Shown one piece after another: positions 25,521 through 33,617 of a stretch of DNA of 36,717 nt. The position numbers and the translations under genes are program-made. The notes under the pieces were generated by a model. It was given only the letters and a program-made list of their open reading frames with translations. It was not told the origin of the DNA and searched no databases. Origin of the DNA: Thermoplasmata archaeon (GTDB lineage Archaea > Thermoplasmatota > Thermoplasmata > Lutacidiplasmatales > UBA184); NCBI GenBank assembly GCA_027365105.1, contig DAHXNZ010000014.1, positions 1 through 36,717 on the forward strand. Direction: 5' to 3'. Within the stretch, counting starts at the first letter, position 1, and the number at the start of each line of letters is the position of its first letter.

Positions 25521-25524
<4 letters not shown>
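23380..25524 (-). CDS. Molybdenum hydroxylase large subunit (xanthine dehydrogenase/IorB family)
   Basis: A 714-residue molybdopterin-binding subunit of the xanthine dehydrogenase family. Visible are GKVELGQGVTTALTMLVAEEL (Mo-cofactor domain repeat), the aldehyde oxidase hammerhead region from about VVTGAVRYTSDLRLEGML, PTGGGFGGKHAEELA, QGSYRALAATANNFARESQMDELA and the catalytic Glu near the C-terminus in GAGETPLIAVAPAI. The order of domains and the absence of a flavin-subunit gene fit two-subunit enzymes such as isoquinoline or nicotinate dehydrogenases; the substrate is unknown. The ATG at 25524 overlaps the small-subunit stop as ATGA, so the longer open frame is not used. There is no Tat signal, so it is probably cytoplasmic. 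Confidence 0.85.
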
Positions 25525-26036
<512 letters not shown>

Positions 26037-26103
26037 CGACCCCCCCCGGACCTGACCCCCCGTTCCTGTAAGAGTTCGACGAGCGCCGGGCGGGCGCGAG
26101 CCG

Positions 26104-26116
26104 CCCCCCCCCCCCC
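26104..26116. repeat. Run of 13 C residues in a divergent intergenic region
   Basis: An uninterrupted C13 tract between the divergent molybdenum hydroxylase and recombinase genes, with a second C8 run at 26040-26047. Such runs can vary in length. No gene spans it if the preferred starts are right. Confidence 0.6.
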
Positions 26117-26190
26117 GCCGGAGCCGTCCTCTCGGCCCACCGTTCACGGACCGGGAAAGCCACAACCCGAGCCCACGGCTCGACCTCCCG

Positions 26191-27684
26191 ATGGCGGTGG
26201 AGGCCCCCCCAGATCGTCGGATCCTCGGGCGTCACCGGTCGCTCCTCACCGACCCCTGGGTCCATTCCTGGTGGATGGAGCGGTCGCTCCGGTCCCGGCT
26301 CAGCGCCGACACCTACCTACGGCACATCGGCCTCTTCTGCGAACGGTTCGGTCTCCGACCCCGGGGGCTGGTCGAGCTGGCCCGAGTTCACCCGGAACTC
26401 CTGCGTCGGCGGCTCGTGGAGTACGCCCTCGCTCAACAGCGGGCCGGCCGTCTCGACAGCTACATCGCGAAGACGTTGGAGGGCCTGGCTTCGTTCCTGC
26501 GCCACCGGGAGATCCCGTTCGACCGGTTCCCCGCCCTGGCCCCGATCCGGGGGGCCAGCCTCGCACGGGAGAGGGTACCGACCCCCGAGGAACTCGACCG
26601 GGTCCTCGAGAACCTGAGCCCGCGGGGCCGGGTCATCGGGCTCTTCCTCTCGGACGCGGGCGTCCGCCCCGGAGTCCTCGGATCGTACGGGGGCGAAGAC
26701 GGGCTGCGACTGGCCGACCTCCCCGAGCTCGAACTCGCTCCCGGTCCGGTGTCCGTCACATCGGACCCGTTCGTGATCCGGGTGCCGGCCCACCTGTCGA
26801 AGACCCGACGCGAGTATCTCACGTTCGGGACCGGCCGGCTGGCCCGGGCGCTGGAGCGCTACCTCGAGGAGCGGCGCCGGGGCGGGGAACTGCTGGGCCC
26901 GGACCGCCCCGTCATCGCCCCGGGGCACCTCCGGGGCTGCGCGGCCCGCTCCCGCCGGGCTGCGGCGTTCGGGCGGGGCTTCCTGACCACCAAGGCGGTG
27001 ACCCGGGAGATCCATCAGGGCCTCGCGGCGGTCTGTCCCGACGGCGTCACCTGGCGACCGTACGTGCTGCGGGCGTTCTGCGCGACCCGGCTGCTGCTGG
27101 CGGAGGGCCGAGGGTGGATCTCGCGCGACCTGCGCGAGGCGATCCTTGGCCACTCGGGGGGCGTGGCGGCCCGCTACCACGTCGGCAAGCGATGGGGGCC
27201 GGAGCTGCTCGAAGAAGCCCGACTCCAGTACGGCCGGGCCGCCCGCCTTCTCGAGCCGGGCGCTCCGGAGCAAGACGCCGATCCGGTGGGGACCCCGGAT
27301 CTCACCGGCCCGCCGACCGTCCCGAGGGTCCGCCCGTTCCGCCTCAAGGAAGCCGAACGCCGGCTGGCCGAGGGGTGGAGATACATCGGGCCCTTCGGAG
27401 CCTCGAAAGTGCTGCTCGAGTCGGTCGGCCCGGCCTTCCTCGAGGCCCGCCGACGTGAGCCCGATCCGGGACCGACCCGCCCGGCCTTCGGGCCCCCCCC
27501 AGCAGGGGACAAGGTGGGGTCCGTTCCGCTCTCGTCGGGCGGCCCGCATCGTCCGGAAGCGCCCGGTCAGGTTCCGGGAACGGGATCGTCGGGCCGATCC
27601 GCGTCCGGTGCTGGAGTCGGGGTCCGGCGCTCGCGATCGAATCGGCGTATGGGAGGACCGCACGGGGAACCGGATCCGCCGTGA
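26191..27684 (+). CDS. Tyrosine recombinase/integrase, archaeal type
   Basis: A 497-residue site-specific recombinase. An N-terminal SAM-like DNA-binding domain (about 30-110) precedes the catalytic domain with Arg159 (SDAGVRPGVLG), Lys204 (LSKTRREYLTF), Arg294 in YVLRAFCATRLL (box II; Tyr291 replaces the common His), His321 in LGHSGG and nucleophile Tyr329 in ARYHVGK. After about residue 420 the protein becomes a proline/glycine/serine-rich tail ending PHGEPDPP, probably disordered. It does not lie beside a recognisable tRNA gene, and no att repeat was found, so it may be a chromosomal or relic integrase rather than part of an active element. No TATA box is obvious. Divergent from the molybdenum hydroxylase operon. 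Confidence 0.8.
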   Translation: MAVEAPPDRRILGRHRSLLTDPWVHSWWMERSLRSRLSADTYLRHIGLFCERFGLRPRGLVELARVHPELLRRRLVEYALAQQRAGRLDSYIAKTLEGLASFLRHREIPFDRFPALAPIRGASLARERVPTPEELDRVLENLSPRGRVIGLFLSDAGVRPGVLGSYGGEDGLRLADLPELELAPGPVSVTSDPFVIRVPAHLSKTRREYLTFGTGRLARALERYLEERRRGGELLGPDRPVIAPGHLRGCAARSRRAAAFGRGFLTTKAVTREIHQGLAAVCPDGVTWRPYVLRAFCATRLLLAEGRGWISRDLREAILGHSGGVAARYHVGKRWGPELLEEARLQYGRAARLLEPGAPEQDADPVGTPDLTGPPTVPRVRPFRLKEAERRLAEGWRYIGPFGASKVLLESVGPAFLEARRREPDPGPTRPAFGPPPAGDKVGSVPLSSGGPHRPEAPGQVPGTGSSGRSASGAGVGVRRSRSNRRMGGPHGEPDPP

Positions 27685-28003
27685 GGCGATCGGCGTCCAC
27701 GGCGCGGCCGGCCGGGCCGTAGACGAGACGGGGGTCGAACGAATCCGGGGGGCCCACCGAACTGGACCCGGGTCGGGAGGATCCCTCCGCCGGAGACGAC
27801 CCGTGGCGACGGCGGGATTCCGAAGGACCGCTCAGAATCGAGTCAGTGTCCGATGGGTTCCCCGGCCCGGGCCGGCACGAGCGCTTCCGCGGTCGTGCCG
27901 ATTCTCCCCTACCCCGCCGTAGGGACCGACCCCACGCGACGTGGGTCGCGCGCCCGGGCCCATCCCGTGTCAAGACCTGCCCCGGTTGTCCTTTCCTCCG
28001 ATG
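27685..28003. other. Gene-free stretch with a cluster of inverted repeats
   Basis: No convincing gene is seen between the recombinase and the promoter of the second GltD-type gene. It holds a 14-base perfect palindrome (27862-27875), a hairpin with arms CGGCACGA/TCGTGCCG (27873-27900) and inner pairing GCG-CTTC-CGC, a hairpin CCCTAC/GTAGGG (27907-27924) and a hairpin CCCACG/CGTGGG (27931-27945). These could be a terminator region, an operator array or a structured RNA. Confidence 0.5.
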
Positions 28004-28011
28004 AATATAAA
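28004..28011 (+). promoter_or_regulatory. TATA box of the second GltD-type gene
   Basis: AATATAAA in GC-rich surroundings. Transcription should start near 28033, giving a leader of about 35 bases, in contrast to the leaderless genes nearby. Confidence 0.65.
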
Positions 28012-28037
28012 CCCCCGCACGGCCCTGATGGAGTGAC

Positions 28038-28065
28038 TCTCCCCGCATTCGGGGAGATGAGGTGA
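28038..28065 (+). promoter_or_regulatory. Leader hairpin and strong ribosome-binding site of the second GltD-type gene
   Basis: TCTCCCCG-CATT-CGGGGAGA (28038-28057) forms an 8-base-pair hairpin at the predicted 5' end of the mRNA. GAGGTGA (28059-28065) follows directly and is a strong Shine-Dalgarno element ending two bases before the ATG at 28068. The stem stops one base short of the Shine-Dalgarno, so it could protect the 5' end or modulate ribosome access. Regulation is inferred. Confidence 0.55.
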
Positions 28066-28067
28066 CC

Positions 28068-29501
28068 ATGACCGACGCGACCTCTCGGTTCCACCGGATC
28101 GAGATTCCCGAAGAGCAGCCCCGCGAGCGGATCGCCGATTTCCGGGAGGTCCTCCACTCCTACACCCGGGAAGAGGCGATGGTCGAAGCCCAGCGCTGCC
28201 TCCAGTGCGCGCTGCCCTTCTGCGTCGAGGCCTGCCCGATCACCCAGGACTGCCGAGGGTACATCGGGCTCGTCGCCTCCGGGCGGTTCGACGAGGCGGC
28301 CCGCCTCACCCTCCGCGAGAACCCCTTGGCCACGACCCTCTGCAAGGTCTGCTACCACTACTGCGAGGACGCGTGCATCATGAAGGGCCGGGGCATCCCG
28401 ATCGCGATCCGCCACCTCAAGCGGGCGGCGCTCGAGTTCGGCAACTCCGATCTCGAGTACGTTCCCGCGGCGCCGCGCCACCAGCGCGTGGCGGTCGTCG
28501 GTGCCGGTCCGGCGGGCATCATGTGCGCGTGGGAGCTTTGCCTGCGCGGCTACTCGGTCACCGTCTACGAGAGCCAGCCGGCGGTCGGGGGCCAGGCCGG
28601 GGCGATCCCCCATTACCGGATGCCGAACCACGAACTGCTCATCGACCTGAAGCGGTTCAACCGGTTCGACCTCACCTTCGTCCAGGGCCGGCGCGTCGGG
28701 GTCGACTTCACCCCCGAGGAGTTGCTAGCGGAAGGGTACCGGGCCGTCTTCCTCGCCATCGGGGCCTCGGCGGCCAACTACCCCGGGATCCCGGGCGAGA
28801 AGCTCCCCGGGGTGCTCCCGGCCCTCGAATTCCTCTACGACGTGAACCAGGGCCGCCCGGTCAAGGTCGGACAGCAGATCGTCGTGATCGGAGGCGGCGA
28901 CGTCGCGGTCGACGCGGTCCGGACCTCGAGAAGGCTCGCTCCCCACGCCACGGTGACGATGGCCTACCGGCGGACCCGCGGGGAGTCCCCGGCGGGCGAG
29001 GAGGAGATCCGGGAGACCGAACCCGAAGGCATCGACTTCCGCTGGCTCCTCTCGCCGCTGCGCATCCATGGGACCGACCGGGTCGAGGCGGTCGAGTTCC
29101 AGCAGATGGAGCTCACCGAGCCGGACCGCTCCGGCCGGCGGGCGGTGCGCCCGGTGCCGGGCGCGACCGTGACGATCCCGTGCGATACCCTGATCGTCGC
29201 GATTGGGGAGAAGGCCGACCTGAACGGCATCGATCCGAAGCTCGGTCTCAAGATCGGGACGAAGGGCTGGCCCGAAGGCCCCCGTCCGGGCGGGATGACC
29301 GAGGTCGAAGGCATCTTCGCGGCCGGGGGCCGCTCGGTCGTGCATGCGATGGCGGCCGGAACCCGGGTCGCCGAGGCGATCGACGCCTTCCTCTGTGAGA
29401 AGGAGGGGCGGACTCCCGAGCCTCGGAGAGATCCGTTCGGTACGGGAGAGATCCCCCCGAAGGTCCCCGAGGGCTACTCCGGGCCGGTCTGGACCCCGTA
29501 G
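28068..29501 (+). CDS. GltD-type FAD/NAD(P) oxidoreductase, copy 2
   Basis: A 477-residue paralogue of the protein at 9921-11357, with the same domain order: cysteine clusters (QRCLQCALPFCVEACP and LCKVCYHYCEDAC), FAD motif GAGPAG, NAD(P) motif GGGDVAVDAVRTS with YRRTRGESP, and C-terminal GIFAAGGRS. It again has Gly where GltD-family proteins usually have the FAD-binding Asp. The N-terminal third is nearly the same in the two copies and the rest is moderately similar. The start is placed at the ATG at 28068 because a GAGGTGA ribosome-binding site fits it; the GTG at 28062 lies inside that site. It could be a glutamate synthase or an electron-bifurcation-type transhydrogenase subunit; no partner subunit is adjacent. 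Confidence 0.8.
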   Translation: MTDATSRFHRIEIPEEQPRERIADFREVLHSYTREEAMVEAQRCLQCALPFCVEACPITQDCRGYIGLVASGRFDEAARLTLRENPLATTLCKVCYHYCEDACIMKGRGIPIAIRHLKRAALEFGNSDLEYVPAAPRHQRVAVVGAGPAGIMCAWELCLRGYSVTVYESQPAVGGQAGAIPHYRMPNHELLIDLKRFNRFDLTFVQGRRVGVDFTPEELLAEGYRAVFLAIGASAANYPGIPGEKLPGVLPALEFLYDVNQGRPVKVGQQIVVIGGGDVAVDAVRTSRRLAPHATVTMAYRRTRGESPAGEEEIRETEPEGIDFRWLLSPLRIHGTDRVEAVEFQQMELTEPDRSGRRAVRPVPGATVTIPCDTLIVAIGEKADLNGIDPKLGLKIGTKGWPEGPRPGGMTEVEGIFAAGGRSVVHAMAAGTRVAEAIDAFLCEKEGRTPEPRRDPFGTGEIPPKVPEGYSGPVWTP

Positions 29502-29809
29502 ACCCGGGGCCTCGTCGCGCCTTCTCCGACGCGATCCGGTCCCCTCCGGTCGGGAGACTCGCTGACCTCCCTCGTCAGTTCCTCACCCCGCCCGCCCCGT
29601 GGCCAGGCAGTTCCGGACCCCTCTCGTGCCGGGTTGAACGGCCCTCGAGCCGAGTCGTTTCCCCCTGTGTCTTAGCTGGTGATTTTCCCCTCGGCGACCC
29701 AGAGGATCCGTCGGGTTCTGCCTAGGAGCATGTCCCCGTACTCCGTTTGGCCTAAGGTGGGCGCTCAGTCACTGTGAGCCGGGCTCCGGCCCGCCCGTTG
29801 GAGGTCGCC
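29502..29809. other. Gene-free stretch between the second GltD-type gene and the IS1182-like transposase
   Basis: No gene, tRNA or repeat array can be supported. A short hairpin (CTGAC/GTCAG, about 29567-29583) followed by TTCCTC, and later pyrimidine-rich runs including GATTTTCCCC near 29690, could end transcription of the GltD-type gene. The palindromic GCTCAGTCACTGTGAGC (about 29762-29778) may mark the left end of the insertion sequence, but a matching right end was not identified. Confidence 0.35.
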
Positions 29810-31198
29810 TCAGCCGATCCGCGCCCGATGGATCTTTCGTAGATTGTGCGCGAGGCACCCGAGGAACCACTCGCCCCGGACCTTTCGCCGCCCTCGGAGG
29901 AGGAACTGGCGGAATCGCTGTCCCTCTTTCATCTGTCCAAACACCGGCTCCACGATCGCCTTCCGCCTCCGATAGTGGGTCCGCCCTCTCCGACCCCGAA
30001 TCCCCCTCCGCCTCGCCGCGGTGAACGTCTCATCGTTCGGCGGACGGCCCCTCCGACACCCCTCGCGCTCCTCCTTCTTCCCGCGCCCCGGTGGACAAAA
30101 CACCTCGACCCCTCGTCCCTCCACCGCTCGGATCCCGTCCTCGCTGAAGTACCCAGCATCCGCGAGCAGCTTCTCGGGCCGCCGGCCCAGCTGCGCCTCG
30201 ATCCGATTGAGCATCGGCACGAGGTGGGGTTGGTCGGGGGCCGCCGTCATCACCTCCGCTCCCACGATAATCTGGTGCGCCTCGTCCACCGCCGCCTGAC
30301 AGTTGTACCCCTGGAGGAACGCCCCCTTGCTCCCTCCGTCCGGCATGATCCGCGACTCCGGGTCGGTGAAGTTCCGCTGCGCCTTCGCGTCCACCGAAGG
30401 CGGCGGAGTTCCTCCCCCATCCTTCGGCGACTCCTCTCGATCGGTGTCGGCACGATCGGCGGAGGCCGCGATCTCCGCCGCCGCTTTGGCCCGGGCCTCC
30501 TCCTCCAGCGCGAGCTTCGCCGCGCGGATCTTCGCCAGCCGGTCCCGGTGGAACTTCAGCTCCTCCGGGAGATCCTTCGGCCGCTTCCCGTGACCGTACT
30601 CGGCATCCTCCTCGAGGTCGATCTTCCGAGCCGCGTCGAAGAGCTTTCGGACCTTCGCCTTGAGCTCCTTTTCCTTGACGAGCATCCGCCCGTAGCTCAT
30701 CGCTTTGTGCTTCGAGGCGTGCGCCCGAACCTTCGTCCCGTCGAGGGCTACTCGACCCAGCTTGACCAGCCCAAGCCGCTCGGCAATCTTCAGCCCCTGG
30801 ATGAATAGACCCTCGAGAACGTCAAGGTTCTTCTCCCGGAACCTCGCGATAGTGTTGTGGTCCGGGTGCCGGTTCGCCGCGAGGAACCGAAAGGCGACAT
30901 CCTCGTAGGTGGCACGCTCGATCTTCCGGGAGGAGCGGACCCCGATGGCATACCCGTAGACGATGAGCTTGGTGAGCATCTTCGGATGGAGGGCGGGGTG
31001 GCCGCCCTCGGCGTTGCGGTAGCGCTCGATCAGCGGCGAGAGGTCGAGGGACTCCTCGACAACCTCGGAGATGAAGCGAGCCAGATGCTCCTCGGGGAGC
31101 CAGTCGTTGAGGTTCGGAGGCAACAGGAGGCTCTGGTTCGTGTCGTACGGCGAGAAGACCGGCGACGCACGCTCTTCGGTGGGAGTGGAGTTTCGCAC
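29810..31198 (-). CDS. IS1182-family transposase
   Basis: A 462-residue DDE transposase. The N-terminal DUF772-type domain (NQSLLLPPNLNDWLPEEHLARFI, HPKMLTKLIVYGYAIGVRSSRKIE) leads to the catalytic core with Asp in RVALDGTKVRA, Asp in LLADAGYFSEDG and Glu in AIVEPVFGQMKEG. A charged coiled-coil-like insertion (KEKELKAKVRKLFDAARKIDLEED...EEEARAKAAAEIAAS) lies between the first and second Asp. A GTG at 31198 is preferred. The frame stays open to an ATG at 31339, but that part overlaps the 3' end of the next transposase and looks non-coding. It appears intact, with no frameshift seen. Terminal repeats were not resolved. Confidence 0.85.
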   Translation of the reverse strand: MRNSTPTEERASPVFSPYDTNQSLLLPPNLNDWLPEEHLARFISEVVEESLDLSPLIERYRNAEGGHPALHPKMLTKLIVYGYAIGVRSSRKIERATYEDVAFRFLAANRHPDHNTIARFREKNLDVLEGLFIQGLKIAERLGLVKLGRVALDGTKVRAHASKHKAMSYGRMLVKEKELKAKVRKLFDAARKIDLEEDAEYGHGKRPKDLPEELKFHRDRLAKIRAAKLALEEEARAKAAAEIAASADRADTDREESPKDGGGTPPPSVDAKAQRNFTDPESRIMPDGGSKGAFLQGYNCQAAVDEAHQIIVGAEVMTAAPDQPHLVPMLNRIEAQLGRRPEKLLADAGYFSEDGIRAVEGRGVEVFCPPGRGKKEEREGCRRGRPPNDETFTAARRRGIRGRRGRTHYRRRKAIVEPVFGQMKEGQRFRQFLLRGRRKVRGEWFLGCLAHNLRKIHRARIG

Positions 31199-31238
31199 AA
31201 TCCTGGCCCCTCTCCGAACCCCGGTGAGGGGTTGACCG

Positions 31239-32627
31239 CTACCGTGTGAGCGACAGTGCCTCCACCAGGGGCCTGACGATTTCGCGAAGTCGCGGTTCTC
31301 CCCCGCACTTCGAGAAAACCTCCTCCCGCCACAGTTCACCCCTCAGCGCCGACATCGCGTCTGCGAACGATGGACGCACCTTCTTCGGATACCACGGGAG
31401 CCTCGGGAGCCGCGGCTTCGGCCCTTGGGTCTCGAGGTACCACACCCACACTGCGCTGTAGAGCCAGAACGCGAGCGAGGCCGCCCGCTCCGGCCCCTTG
31501 CCCCGCCACGTCTGCGGCTCCTCCCCGCCGAGGCTCTGCTTCGAACTCCTCAGCGTATCTTCGATCGGCCACCTCCCGTGGTAGTGGCTCACCACCGCCC
31601 CGGGGGTCATCGCGAGGTCGGTCGTGAACAGGAAGTCGTCCTTCTCGCGCCCCGTCGGGTCGCGGCTGACCACCACCCGGATGGGACGGACTCCGCAGAC
31701 ATGATACCACAGAACTTCTCGGGAGAGCAGGAGCCGCTCCTCCAGCCGTCCCCGTCGGTCCACGACTGCCTTCTCCCATCCATTCCGGGCCCGGGCCGCC
31801 CATGCGGTCAGGGAGGGGAGGCGGTCTCCCTTCTTCCGGGGCCGTCCCGGATGTCCGGGTCGGTGAGGGGGAGGGAAGTCGTGGAGCGCGGCGTCCCGAC
31901 GGATCCGCGAGGTGACCTCGGTGCGGGGAAGGTCCCGGCCCGCCAAGGGGGCGTAGGCCCCGTCGGCGATGAGGTGGAACTCCCGGCCCGGGAAGCGTTC
32001 GGCGAGCCGCCGGACCGCTTGAACTCCGAGGTCGGGGAGCTTCGTTCCCCCCTTGCGGTGGAGGTGGACGGCGAGAGGGAGGGCGAGGGGCTCACCGCCC
32101 CAGGGAGCCTTCACGCGGAGCGCGAGGACCAGGAGGTTGAGGCCGCGGTCGTAGACGACGGAGTTCGCACTGGAGCGTACGGCATCGCGGAAGGTCCCGG
32201 CGCCCTCGACCTTCCGCCCTCGGCGGTGGAAGAGGGTGTCGTCGAGGAGGAGGTCGACCCGTCCCCGCGGGACGAAGAGACCGATCAGCAGATCGGCGGT
32301 GAGATCCCAGAGCCCATCAAGGGACCATGTCGCGGTGCGCACGAGACGGTGATAGGCGTCATGAGGCCGTCGGTGCACGAGGCCCCCACCGCGCATCATG
32401 CCGGTGACGGTGCGGCGGACGGGACAAAGGACCCAGGCGGTGAGGAGTTCGCCGAAGATGGAGAAGGTCGGGGCGGTGAAGAGCGGGGCAAAGAGCGCGA
32501 CGAAGTCGCGCCAGGTGTCGCTGTGCGACCGTGAGGCCGACTGGGCCGACGAGTTGCTGAGGGTCGCGGCAAGGGGGCCTCCGAACGCGGAAGGCTGCAT
32601 GGGGCGTCTCTCGGGCCCTTCTATCAA
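31239..32627 (-). CDS. DDE_5/IS701-like transposase
   Basis: A 462-residue transposase of the IS4/IS701-like DDE group. Asp in LLLDDTLFHRRGRKVEGAG, Asp in LIADGAYAP, and Glu in GRWPIEDTLRSSKQSLGGEEPQTW form the catalytic set. The N-terminal part (ELLTAWVLCPVRRTVTGMMR) is the helical region typical of the family. The start may be 32627 (MIEGPERRP) or the internal ATG at 32600 (MQPSAFGG). It is complete, on the same strand as the IS1182-like gene 40 bases downstream, so two unrelated insertion sequences lie side by side or one has landed at the edge of the other. CCCTCTC-like sequences flank it (near 31207 and 32636) but do not make a convincing repeat pair. Confidence 0.8.
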   Translation of the reverse strand: MIEGPERRPMQPSAFGGPLAATLSNSSAQSASRSHSDTWRDFVALFAPLFTAPTFSIFGELLTAWVLCPVRRTVTGMMRGGGLVHRRPHDAYHRLVRTATWSLDGLWDLTADLLIGLFVPRGRVDLLLDDTLFHRRGRKVEGAGTFRDAVRSSANSVVYDRGLNLLVLALRVKAPWGGEPLALPLAVHLHRKGGTKLPDLGVQAVRRLAERFPGREFHLIADGAYAPLAGRDLPRTEVTSRIRRDAALHDFPPPHRPGHPGRPRKKGDRLPSLTAWAARARNGWEKAVVDRRGRLEERLLLSREVLWYHVCGVRPIRVVVSRDPTGREKDDFLFTTDLAMTPGAVVSHYHGRWPIEDTLRSSKQSLGGEEPQTWRGKGPERAASLAFWLYSAVWVWYLETQGPKPRLPRLPWYPKKVRPSFADAMSALRGELWREEVFSKCGGEPRLREIVRPLVEALSLTR

Positions 32628-32711
32628 GTCGAGAGGGTTCCACGCGAAACGGAGCTCCCGGCCGGTCGAATCGGGGAAAACAGATTCATCTACCCCGGCT
32701 CATGGAGGCCT

Positions 32712-33371
32712 GTGTCCCACCGTCGGAGGCGAACGAGTTCCACCGAGAGAAAGTCGCCCCCTTCCCGGGAAGGGGGCACCCTCCACCAGTTGAAGGTCAC
32801 GCTCCTCGGATCGGACCCTCCCATCTGGCGTCGGCTCTTGGTTCCCAGCACATGGACCTTGGACGACCTCCATGAGGCCCTCCAACGCGCGATGGGGTGG
32901 GAGGGGTACCACGTCTACGGATTCTCCGCGGGACGCCGTCGATGGTACATGCCGCGGGAGGGTTCGGGTGTCGATGGCATGTTCGTCGGCCTCTTCACGC
33001 CCCGTCCCACCGCGTACACCCACACCGTCCACCTAGACCATGTGGCGCCCGACAAGGGCTCCTCGATTGTCTACGTCTATGACTTGGGGGACCAGTGGGA
33101 GCACGACATTCTGGTCGAAGACGTTCTCCCATGGACCCCGGGCGAACCGATCCCTCGGTGCCTCGGAGGGGAACGGGCCTGCCCCCCGGAGGATTGCGGT
33201 GGGATTGGGGGATACGAGGACATCGTGAGAGCTATCCAAGACCCCAAGCACGAGCCCGAACGGATGTCTCGGGAGGAGCTACTGGAATGGCTTCCGGAAG
33301 GCTACAGCCCCGAGAGCTTCGATCTCGAGGAGATCAACGAACGGCTATCCGAGTACTCCGAGAACGTGTGA
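32712..33371 (+). CDS. Plasmid pRiA4b ORF-3-like protein
   Basis: A 219-residue protein with the family hallmarks QLKVTLLGSDPPIWRRLLVPSTWTLDDLHEALQRAMGW, YHVYGF, VYVYDLGDQWEHDILVED and RCLGGERACPPEDCGGIGGYEDIV, ending in an acidic tail. The family is common near mobile elements in bacteria and archaea and its function is unknown. The N-terminal 25 residues (SHRRRRTSSTERKSP) are basic and not part of the fold. The start used is a GTG at 32712, with an AT-richer stretch about 27 bases upstream (around 32677-32695) that may hold the promoter. It sits right beside the IS701-like element, divergent from it. Confidence 0.85.
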   Translation: MSHRRRRTSSTERKSPPSREGGTLHQLKVTLLGSDPPIWRRLLVPSTWTLDDLHEALQRAMGWEGYHVYGFSAGRRRWYMPREGSGVDGMFVGLFTPRPTAYTHTVHLDHVAPDKGSSIVYVYDLGDQWEHDILVEDVLPWTPGEPIPRCLGGERACPPEDCGGIGGYEDIVRAIQDPKHEPERMSREELLEWLPEGYSPESFDLEEINERLSEYSENV

Positions 33372-33617
33372 AGGGGGCGCACTCTCACAGCCGCAGAAAA
33401 GTGCGAAACTCAACTGGGAGGCATGCACGGGGAATAGCGCCCCCAGATTTAGTACCGTCGGTCGAGGCGGCCGGAAACCATCACGGGTTGGGAGTAGGGA
33501 GACAATCTCCTAGGTCTTCTGAAGTTCGGTGCGCGCCATCGAAGCCCCTAGATACTGTGGCTAACTCGTACGTCGCATTCTTGGCAAATGGGAGTCCCTG
33601 GACCGGGGCCGAAGACC
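33372..33617. other. Intergenic stretch with a long-range inverted repeat
   Basis: GGGGGCGC (33373-33380), starting two bases after the pRiA4b-like stop codon, pairs with GCGCCCCC (33437-33444) across 56 bases. The rest is of ordinary composition and shows no gene. A short sequence GTGCGAAACTC (about 33411-33421) also occurs at the 5' end of the IS1182-like gene, which may be chance. Confidence 0.4.

Noticed and set aside
31199-31339. N-terminal extension of the IS1182-like transposase to an ATG at 31339
   Set aside because: It overlaps the 3' end of the neighbouring transposase and has no family similarity. A GTG at 31198 begins just before the conserved region.
31199-32650. Terminal inverted repeats of the two right-hand insertion sequences
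   Set aside because: CCCTCTC-like and GCTCA-like similarities exist but break down after a few bases, so element ends were not assigned.
33405-33425. GTGCGAAACTC shared with the 5' end of the IS1182-like gene, as a solo IS end
   Set aside because: The match is too short; a near-match of this length is expected by chance within 36 kb.
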